In this document: in pieces, positions 1 to 4,988 of the stretch | Position numbering within the stretch: the stretch's first letter is position 1 | Layout of the letters: each line of letters opens with the position of its first letter | From: Thermoleophilia bacterium | GTDB taxonomy: Bacteria > Actinomycetota > Thermoleophilia > Gaiellales > Gaiellaceae | Direction of reading: 5' to 3' | Length of the DNA stretch: 6,691 bases | NCBI GenBank assembly: GCA_025934335.1 | Contig: JAICYG010000149.1 | Coordinates: 1-6,691 of the forward strand | Made by a program: the position numbers and the translations under genes | The notes under the pieces: generated by a model | What the model saw: the letters and a program-made list of their open reading frames with translations, nothing else | Told to the model about the DNA's origin: nothing | Database searches by the model: none

Positions 1-600
1 CACCCGCCGTACACGCTGTGGCATCTCTCGTACGTCGCCGTCGGCGCCGCCCTCGCGCCGCGCTTCCACCTCGACCGCATGCTGTGGGGGCTCGCCGCGT
101 TCTTCCTCGCGATGGGAGTTGCCGCCCACGCGCTCGACGAGCTGAAGGGCCGGCCGCTGCGCACGCAGATCCCCTCCCCCGTCCTCGTCTCGATCGCACT
201 CGGTGCGCTCGCCGGCGCCGTCGCGATCGGCATCGGCGCCGCTGCCGCGTGGGGCCTCGGCCTGCTCGCGTTCGTCGCGGTCGGCGCCGTGCTCGTGCCC
301 GCGTACAACCTGGAGCTCGCCTTCCACAACGACGTCGGTTTCGCCGTCGCGTGGGGCGCGTTTCCCGCGCTGACCGGCTACTTCGTCGAGGCGCAAACGA
401 TCCGGGTCGAGGGCGTGGCGGTGGCGGCCTACGCATTCCTGCTGAGCCTCGCGCAGCGCACGCTCTCGACGCCGGTGCGCCGGGCCCGGCGCGAGGACGC
501 GACGACGGCCGGGATCGAGCCGCCCGAGCGGGCGCTTCGCGCGCTGACCTGGGGCGCCGTCGCGCTGGCCGTCGCCCTGGTCGCGGCACGCCTACGATGA
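1..600 (+). CDS. Polytopic membrane protein of unknown function (5' truncated)
   Basis: The frame is open from the first base and ends at TGA 598-600, so 199 C-terminal residues are visible and the start lies before the window. I do not recognise the gene. Hydrophobic stretches suggest about six membrane segments, around visible residues 8-20, 27-43, 57-80, 82-100, 107-122 and 128-147, with a final one at 180-197. Two polar motifs stand out. One is HALDELKGRPLRTQIP, after the second segment. The other is a HND-containing turn near residues 109-111, before an AWGAFPALTGY segment. Acidic motifs between helices recall the UbiA prenyltransferase superfamily, which binds prenyl diphosphate through Asp-rich loops. 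The canonical NDxxDxxxD pattern is absent, however, so this link is only a weak inference. A basic, non-membrane linker (about 157-178) precedes the last helix. The gene is followed after 4 bp by the coiled-coil gene. Confidence 0.75.
   Translation, partial: HPPYTLWHLSYVAVGAALAPRFHLDRMLWGLAAFFLAMGVAAHALDELKGRPLRTQIPSPVLVSIALGALAGAVAIGIGAAAAWGLGLLAFVAVGAVLVPAYNLELAFHNDVGFAVAWGAFPALTGYFVEAQTIRVEGVAVAAYAFLLSLAQRTLSTPVRRARREDATTAGIEPPERALRALTWGAVALAVALVAARLR
593..598 (+). promoter_or_regulatory. Putative -10 box (TACGAT) for a leaderless coiled-coil gene
   Basis: TACGAT matches the actinobacterial -10 pattern TAnnnT and ends exactly 6 bases before the ATG at 605, the spacing expected when transcription starts at the start codon itself. 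No Shine-Dalgarno sequence lies ahead of that ATG, which supports a leaderless reading. The box sits in the last codons of the upstream gene. No good -35 is visible at the expected place (about 569-575), so the box could be a coincidence of the codons there, with translational coupling as the alternative. Confidence 0.4.
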
Positions 601-604
601 CGCG

Positions 605-1765
605 ATGACCGCCGCAACGATCGTCGCCGTCGCCGCAGCCGCACTCGCCGCGGCGGCATTTGTCGCCTGCGTGCTCGTGCTGCGCCGCGTCCAGTCGCGT
701 GAGCGGATGCTCGAGCGCGAGCTCGAGCGGGGGAAGGCGGAGTTCGACGAGGTCGTCGCCCGCGAGGTCGCGCAACGCGCCGCCGAGCTCCAGAGCACGC
801 TCGCCCGTGAGCGCGCCGACTCGATCTCGCGGCTTGCCGACGAGGAGCGCCGGATCGCGGAGGACAGACGGCGCGACGTCGCCGAGCGGGAGCGCGACGC
901 GACCGCGCGGCTCGGGCAGCAGCTCATCGCAGCGCAAGCCTCGGTCGAGCAGCGGCTCGGCGACTGGCAGAGCGACGTCGAGAAGCTCCAGCAGGGGCTC
1001 TCCGAGGAGCTGAAGCGGATCGAGGGCAAGCAGCGGCAGCTGATGGCGGAGGTCGAGGCGAAGATCGGCCAGGACGCCGAGGGGCTTTCGGGCGGGATCG
1101 ACGAGCAGCGTGCGGTGCTCGCGCGGCTCCGCGCCGACCTCAAGCGAGCGGCGGACGACGTGGCGCAGCAGGGGAACGCGGAGCTCGAGCAGCACGCGGC
1201 GGAACGACGGCGTGCGCTGCACGAGATCGCCGACCGCCTGCGGAAGCGCGAGCACGATCTGCAGCAGCTCGTCGAGCGCGAGGCGGGCGACGCGGCACAG
1301 CGGATCCACGCAGCGCTCGGCGACATCGAGCGACGGCAGGTGGAGCAGCTGCAGCGCGTCGTCTCCCGCGAGACGACGCGCTACGCCGAGGCTGCGTCGC
1401 TCTCGTTCGACAACACGGCGAAGAGCGCGCGCGAGGAGGCGGCGCGGCGGCTTTCGCGCGAGCTCGACCTGTCGGTCGAGCGGTTCGCCCGCGAGGCGGA
1501 GGGCGTGCTCAGCGAGCGGCTGAATGCTCTGACCGACGCCGCCGCGCAGCGCGTGGAAGAACGCCTCTCACGGCTGCGCTCGGCGCTCGAGCGCCAACGC
1601 GACGAGGCGCTCGTCTCGCTCGAGGACCGCGCACACCAGGTCGAGGCGGGGCTGCGTGACCGGCTCCGGGAGATCGCGGTCGACGCGGAGTCGGAGCGCG
1701 CGGTGCTCGACGGGCGGCTGCACGACCTCGCACGGCGGCTCGACGAGCTCGCGGCGAGAACGTAA
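605..1765 (+). CDS. Membrane-anchored long coiled-coil protein, unknown function
   Basis: This is a 386-residue protein. It starts with a hydrophobic Ala/Val-rich segment (about residues 4-26), which is either a transmembrane anchor or an uncleaved signal. The RRVQSRER stretch that follows places the rest in the cytoplasm by the positive-inside rule. From about residue 30 to the end the chain is almost unbroken charged helix, rich in Glu, Arg, Ala, Leu and Gln with heptad-like spacing of Leu/Val/Ile. It has few prolines or aromatics, consistent with an extended coiled coil. A short glycine-bearing break occurs near residues 159-163 (GLSGG). Low-complexity helical proteins of this kind match apolipoprotein-like, RmuC-like or SMC-like proteins by composition alone, and I see no catalytic motif of any of these families. 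The ATG at 605 lies 4 bp after the preceding stop and has no Shine-Dalgarno sequence. A scaffold or structural role at the membrane is only an inference. Confidence 0.8.
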   Translation: MTAATIVAVAAAALAAAAFVACVLVLRRVQSRERMLERELERGKAEFDEVVAREVAQRAAELQSTLARERADSISRLADEERRIAEDRRRDVAERERDATARLGQQLIAAQASVEQRLGDWQSDVEKLQQGLSEELKRIEGKQRQLMAEVEAKIGQDAEGLSGGIDEQRAVLARLRADLKRAADDVAQQGNAELEQHAAERRRALHEIADRLRKREHDLQQLVEREAGDAAQRIHAALGDIERRQVEQLQRVVSRETTRYAEAASLSFDNTAKSAREEAARRLSRELDLSVERFAREAEGVLSERLNALTDAAAQRVEERLSRLRSALERQRDEALVSLEDRAHQVEAGLRDRLREIAVDAESERAVLDGRLHDLARRLDELAART

Positions 1766-1833
1766 AGGTTCCTGTTTCGAGACAAACTTCAGGCGGCAGG
1801 GTTCGTCTAGACCAGAGCGAATCACCGCTCACC

Positions 1834-2028
1834 ATGCCCCAGACGATCGAACATCCCCAGTCCGAACGCGAGAAAGTCGAGTCGTGGCGGCTGCACGTGC
1901 TGATCGAGGCGGGGTACCCGCTGCCGCTGGCAGAGAAGCTGGCGCACTCGGAGGCCGACCTGCACCGGGCCGTCGAGCTGATCCAGGCCGGCTGCGCGTT
2001 CGAGACGGCGACCGAGATCCTGATCTGA
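1834..2028 (+). CDS. Small helical protein, UBA-like, unknown function
   Basis: This encodes 64 residues. After a charged, disordered-looking N-terminus (1-12), the chain looks like three short helices: about 13-26 (containing WRLHVLIEAGY), 29-37 (PLPLAEKLA) and 41-52 (ADLHRAVELIQAGC), then a tail ending TATEILI. The AGY turn after helix 1 and the later DLHRAVELI helix resemble the layout of UBA/TS-N-like three-helix modules. I recall similar 60-70 residue proteins as common conserved hypotheticals in actinobacteria, but I cannot name a function. The ATG at 1834 is chosen because no in-frame start lies upstream within the gap. It has no Shine-Dalgarno sequence and no obvious TAnnnT box at leaderless spacing, so how it is expressed is unclear. 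The gap before it (1766-1833) holds a perfect GTCTAGAC palindrome at 1805-1812 and nothing else that I can assign. It converges with the secreted-protein gene, 7 bp away. Confidence 0.75.
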   Translation: MPQTIEHPQSEREKVESWRLHVLIEAGYPLPLAEKLAHSEADLHRAVELIQAGCAFETATEILI

Positions 2029-2042
2029 CCCGGGTCTAGATC
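2022..2042. terminator. Palindrome across both convergent stops, possible bidirectional terminator
   Basis: The sequence forms GATCT-GACCC / GGGTC-t-AGATC, two 10-base arms that pair perfectly except for one bulged T (2037). It covers the TGA stop (2026-2028) of the small + strand gene and the TAG stop (2036-2038) of the - strand gene, where a bidirectional terminator would be useful. There is no T-tract on either side and the hairpin leaves little room for a loop, so it is not a classical intrinsic terminator. GC-rich actinobacteria are thought to use some tract-less hairpins. Confidence 0.4.
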
Positions 2043-2689
2043 GCGCGCGCGACGAGCGCTCTGGCGAGCCGAGCGTTCGCCTCGGCGACGACCTTCTGCA
2101 CCGCGTTCTGTGCGGTCGAGGCGATCATCAGCTCCGTGCGGCCGTGGCCGATCACGACGATCTCCCGCGCGACGCGCACCTTTCCTCTGCTCGTCTTCAC
2201 GTCCAAGAGCAGCAGGTACGCCCGCGAGAGCGTCGCGACCGGAGGGAAAAGCACGCGACGGAAGCTGACGAACGAGACGCCTGAGCCGAGTTGCTTGACG
2301 AGATGCGACCTCAAGCACGGGATTGCGGTGGGCGCGACGACCGTCCGCTGCCAGTCTGCTCTCACCATCGCGGGCGTCCGCATCACCTGCGCCTGCGACT
2401 CGAACTGCGCCACGGGGCTCCGCCAGGACGATGCGGCCGCGCCGGTCAGGACGAGGTCGCGCTGCTTCGGGTGGAAGTTCGCGCACGTCGGCGACGCCGT
2501 GAGGTCGGGCTTCGTGGCACCACCGGTCCAGCCTGCCGATGAGCCGAAGTCGGCGCGCGTGACGACGGCGCGCCGCGCAGCCGCCTGGTCGGCTGCGTTG
2601 AAATGCGTCTGCACCTTCTCACCGCCGGCCGCGAGCGCGGTACCCGCGGCCACAGCCGCGAGGAACACGACTGAAACGAGCGCCCGCAC
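2036..2689 (-). CDS. Predicted secreted protein with two cysteines, unknown function
   Basis: This is a 217-residue protein. It begins with a typical Sec signal peptide: MRALVSVVFLAAVAAGTALA, with a likely cleavage after the ALA at residue 20. There is no lipobox cysteine, so it should be released or periplasm-like rather than lipidated. The mature part has only two cysteines (about residues 69 and 125), which could form a disulfide. The C-terminal half alternates hydrophobic strands (SFVSFRRVLF, AYLLLLDVK, VRVAREIVVIGHG) and ends in an amphipathic Ala-rich helix. I recognise no enzyme motif, and a small extracytoplasmic alpha/beta domain is the most I would infer. Two adjacent GTG codons are possible starts (2692 and 2689). 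I prefer 2689 because the TACCTT box ends exactly 6 bases before it and neither codon has a properly spaced Shine-Dalgarno sequence. The open frame continues far upstream antisense to xseA, but that part is not credible coding. Confidence 0.75.
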   Translation of the reverse strand: MRALVSVVFLAAVAAGTALAAGGEKVQTHFNAADQAAARRAVVTRADFGSSAGWTGGATKPDLTASPTCANFHPKQRDLVLTGAAASSWRSPVAQFESQAQVMRTPAMVRADWQRTVVAPTAIPCLRSHLVKQLGSGVSFVSFRRVLFPPVATLSRAYLLLLDVKTSRGKVRVAREIVVIGHGRTELMIASTAQNAVQKVVAEANARLARALVARAI

Positions 2690-2695
2690 CACCTG

Positions 2696-2724
2696 AAGGT
2701 ACCGCGTACGATCGAAAACGTGAA
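2696..2724 (-). promoter_or_regulatory. Putative promoter of the secreted-protein gene (leaderless)
   Basis: Read on the - strand, TTCACG (2724-2719; four of six bases match TTGACA) and TACCTT (2701-2696) are separated by exactly 17 bases. Six bases then lead to the GTG at 2689, so transcription would begin at or next to the start codon. The -35 element overlaps the first codons of divergent xseA. Confidence 0.45.
2707..2712 (+). promoter_or_regulatory. Putative -10 box (TACGAT) for leaderless xseA
   Basis: TACGAT is followed by 7 bases (CGAAAAC) and then the GTG start of xseA at 2720, the spacing of an actinobacterial leaderless gene. There is no purine-rich Shine-Dalgarno sequence at proper spacing before that GTG. 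The -35 position would fall inside the divergent gene, near 2684-2690, and is not convincing. The same hexamer with near-identical spacing precedes the coiled-coil gene at 605. Confidence 0.5.
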
Positions 2725-3859
2725 GGTGGAGGCCACGGAGGTCGACGGGCGCAAGGTCTACAGCGTCCGGGCGTTCAACACGGGCGTCGCCACGTGGCTC
2801 AACCGCCTGCCGACGCTCTGGATCGAGGGAGAGGTGACGGAGCTCCGGCGGCAGCAGCGATGGGCGTCGGTCTTCTTCACGCTCAAGGATCCCGACGACG
2901 GGGCGTGCCTGCCGGTGCAGATGTCCCGGGGCCAGTTCGACGCACTCGAGCTGAACCTGCAGGAGGGTGAGCGGGTGCACGTCTTCGGCCGCGCGGAGCT
3001 GTACGAGCAGCGGGGCGAGCTGCGCCTGAAGGCGCTGACGATCGAGCGCTTCGGGCTCGGCGCGCACCTCGCGGCCCTCGAGCGCCTGAAGCGGGCGCTC
3101 GCAGCCGAGGGGCTCTTCGCTGCGGAGCGCAAGCGCCCCCTGCCGCGTTTCCCGCGCCTGATCGGGCTCGTGACGGGCAACGACGCCGCCGCGAAGCGGG
3201 ACGTGCTCACGCACATCGTCCAACGCTTCCCGCCGGCGAACGTGCTCGTCGCTGAGACGTACGTGCAAGGACCGCGCGCGCCGGTGTCGATCGCCACGGC
3301 GATCGCCGATCTCTGCCGGCACGGCGTCGATGTGATCGTGCTCGCGCGCGGCGGCGGCAGCTTCGAGGACCTGCTGCCGTTCTCCGACGAACGTGTCGTG
3401 CGGGCCGTCGCGACGTGCGACGTCCCGGTGGTCTCGGCCGTCGGGCACGAGCAGGACACGCCGCTGTGCGATCTCGCCGCCGACGTGCGCGCGTCGACGC
3501 CGACGCATGCAGCGAGGCTCGTCGTCCCCGACCTCACCGAGCTGCGGCGGCGGCTCGACCACACGCGCGAGGCCCTCCACCGCGGCGCGCGGCGGGCGGC
3601 CGAGCGCCACGTCCAGCGGCTCGCCGCCGCTCACGACCGGCTGTCGCGTGCGCCGCTGCTAACCGTCGAGCGCCGGCGGGCACGTCTCGACACGCTGCAC
3701 GCGCGACTCGGCGCCCTCAGCCCGCTCGCTACCCTCGAGCGCGGGTACGCCGTCGTGCACCGCGGCGACGAGCTCGTGCGCTCGCCCGAGCAGCTGTCGC
3801 CGGGCGACGCGGTCGACGTGCGGGTCGCCGAGGGCACGTTCGGAGCGACCGTTGACTGA
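2720..3859 (+). CDS. xseA: Exodeoxyribonuclease VII large subunit
   Basis: This is the catalytic large subunit of exonuclease VII, a cytoplasmic nuclease that degrades single-stranded DNA from both ends into short oligonucleotides and acts in repair and recombination clean-up. It has 379 residues, shorter than the roughly 450 of E. coli XseA. An N-terminal OB-fold region (about 12-108) includes the typical WIEGEVTEL and SVFFTLKDP stretches. The nuclease domain follows. It has GLVTGNDAAAKRDVL (149-163), the hallmark ARGGGSFEDLLPFSDE (209-224), and SAVGHEQD followed by ADVRASTPTHAA (239-265). The helical region after about 270, which pairs with XseB, is compact and explains the shorter length. 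The C-terminus (334-379) keeps the family pattern SPLATLERGYAVV and then QLSPGDAVDVRV. The GTG at 2720 is supported by the leaderless -10 box. The next gene, xseB, overlaps its end by 8 bp, so the two subunits are coupled. Confidence 0.96.
   Translation: MKVEATEVDGRKVYSVRAFNTGVATWLNRLPTLWIEGEVTELRRQQRWASVFFTLKDPDDGACLPVQMSRGQFDALELNLQEGERVHVFGRAELYEQRGELRLKALTIERFGLGAHLAALERLKRALAAEGLFAAERKRPLPRFPRLIGLVTGNDAAAKRDVLTHIVQRFPPANVLVAETYVQGPRAPVSIATAIADLCRHGVDVIVLARGGGSFEDLLPFSDERVVRAVATCDVPVVSAVGHEQDTPLCDLAADVRASTPTHAARLVVPDLTELRRRLDHTREALHRGARRAAERHVQRLAAAHDRLSRAPLLTVERRRARLDTLHARLGALSPLATLERGYAVVHRGDELVRSPEQLSPGDAVDVRVAEGTFGATVD
3842..3845 (+). promoter_or_regulatory. Ribosome binding site deciding the TTG start of xseB
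   Basis: GGAG lies 6 bases before the rare TTG start codon at 3852, within the last codons of xseA. It supports that TTG as the true start. Confidence 0.6.
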
Positions 3860-4055
3860 GCCGCTGACGTTCGAGGAGGCGCAGCGCGAGCTGGAGGCGA
3901 TCGTCGAGCGGCTCGAGCGCGGCGACGCCGGCGTCGACGAGCTGACGAAGCTGTGGCAGCGCGGCGAGGAGCTCTACCGCATCTGCGCGGAGAAGCTCGA
4001 GACGGTGCAGGGGAAGATCGAAGAGCTACGCGCGCTCGACCAGCGAGAGGGCTAG
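3852..4055 (+). CDS. xseB: Exodeoxyribonuclease VII small subunit
   Basis: This is the small accessory subunit of exonuclease VII; several copies bind the helical region of each XseA chain. Its 67 residues are normal for the family (about 60-85). The sequence has the family pattern throughout: LTFEEAQRELEAIVERLERGD (residues 5-25), then an acidic turn, LTKLWQRGEELYRICAEKLE (31-50), and a closing helix with KIEEL. It forms two long antiparallel helices. The start is TTG, backed by a GGAG at good spacing and by the 8-bp overlap with the xseA stop, the usual arrangement for translational coupling. Its last 30 bases overlap, tail to tail, the end of the glycerate kinase gene on the other strand, so the C-terminal codons of both proteins are constrained together. 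Confidence 0.95.
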   Translation: MTEPLTFEEAQRELEAIVERLERGDAGVDELTKLWQRGEELYRICAEKLETVQGKIEELRALDQREG

Positions 4056-4988
4056 CCGCTCCCCCAGCTCCTCGACGTCTGCGGCAGCGCGGCGCCGGTC
4101 GCCGGACAACGCGTGTGCCTCGACACCGTCTCGAACGAGGCCGCCGAAGAGCTCGCAGCGGACTCCGAGCCGCTCGCAGCGGCGCACGACGGCGCCGGGC
4201 GCCTTGCCCTCGAGCGTCGTCGCGTCGACCGCGCCCTCACCCGTGACGACGAGCGCCGCGGCGCGGGCGCGGTCGTCGAAGCCGATCGTGTCGAGCACGA
4301 GCCCCGCGCCCTCGCACAGCTCCCCGCCGAGCGCGGCGAACGCTGCTCCGAGCCCGCCGCCGGCCCCGGCACCCGGCTGGTCGCGGACGGGCTCCAGCTC
4401 TGCGAGCGACGCGAGCCGCGCCTCCAGCTCGTCGACCACCCCCGGACCTGCGCCCTTCTGGGGCCCGAACACGCGAGCCGCGCCGCGCTCGCCGAGCAGG
4501 GGGTTGCGCACGTCGCACACGACACGCACCGGCACCTCGCGCAGACGCTCGCCCACGACCTCGCGCATGCCGACGCCGCCGTCGACGGTTGCCGTGCCGC
4601 CGACCCCGACGAGGAGCGACCGCGGCCGCGTGTCGAGCACCCTGAGCAGGAGCTCGCCGAGGCCGTACGAGGTCGCGCGGAGCGGATCGAGCTCGTCCTC
4701 CGAGAGCAGCGGGAGCCCGACGACCTGCGCCGACTCGACGACCGCGCGCCCGTCGGGGAGCGCGAGCCACCGTGCCTCGACCGGCCGTCCGAGCGGGTCT
4801 GCCGCGCGCGCGCTGCGCCACTCACCGCCGAGCGCCGCGTGGAGGACGTCGGCCGTTCCCTCGCCGCCGTCGGCGACCGGCAGCTCCTCGGCCTCGACGT
4901 GGCGCCGCAGGCCGTTCGCGAGGTGGCGCGCGGCATCGAGCGGCCCGAGGACGCCCTTGAGGCTAGCCGGAGACGCCAGAGCGAGCAC
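4026..4988 (-). CDS. Glycerate 2-kinase (GarK/GlxK family), short form
   Basis: This is a predicted ATP-dependent kinase making 2-phosphoglycerate from D-glycerate, which would feed glyoxylate or serine-derived carbon into lower glycolysis. Family motifs in order, in a 320-residue chain, are PVADGGEGT (37-45), GVGGTATVDGG (128-138), CDVRNPL (158-164), FGPQKGA (174-180), GAGAGGGLGA (206-215), VVTGEGAVD (247-255) and GKAPG (261-265). Family members are usually about 370-385 residues. Compared with my memory of E. coli GarK, about 30 residues are missing between the GGTAT motif and CDVRNPL, and the C-terminus is shorter. The N-terminal PDSxKxSLS motif reads SPASLKGVL here, losing the Asp, and ATND reads ATVD. 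Two in-frame GTGs are possible starts (4994 and 4988). I choose 4988 because AGGAG sits 7 bases before it but only 1 base before the other. It starts within the flippase-like gene, implying co-translation, and ends overlapping xseB. A paralogue with another substrate cannot be excluded. Confidence 0.88.
   Translation of the reverse strand: MLALASPASLKGVLGPLDAARHLANGLRRHVEAEELPVADGGEGTADVLHAALGGEWRSARAADPLGRPVEARWLALPDGRAVVESAQVVGLPLLSEDELDPLRATSYGLGELLLRVLDTRPRSLLVGVGGTATVDGGVGMREVVGERLREVPVRVVCDVRNPLLGERGAARVFGPQKGAGPGVVDELEARLASLAELEPVRDQPGAGAGGGLGAAFAALGGELCEGAGLVLDTIGFDDRARAAALVVTGEGAVDATTLEGKAPGAVVRRCERLGVRCELFGGLVRDGVEAHALSGDRRRAAADVEELGERLALSLVERA

Noticed and set aside
18..608. Alternative + strand frame giving an Arg-rich 196-residue protein
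   Set aside because: The composition is an Arg/Ala shadow. The frame ending at 600 gives a sensible membrane protein with repeated hydrophobic segments.
592..1326. Ser/Arg-rich - strand open frame opposite the coiled-coil gene
   Set aside because: Its low-complexity Ser-Arg-Ala product mirrors GC-rich codons of the coiled-coil gene, and it has no start signal or motif.
1774..1788. Possible operator TTTCGAGACAAAC-type inverted repeat before the small gene
   Set aside because: Only the outer four bases pair (GTTT/AAAC) and the inner bases mismatch, so it is not distinguishable from chance.
2690..3634. Long antisense open frame opposite xseA, continuous with the secreted-protein gene, giving an apparent 532-residue protein
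   Set aside because: The N-terminal part is rich in Arg, His and Asp and lies entirely opposite well-supported xseA codons. The real gene starts with a signal peptide at 2689. Such frames are common in GC-rich DNA.
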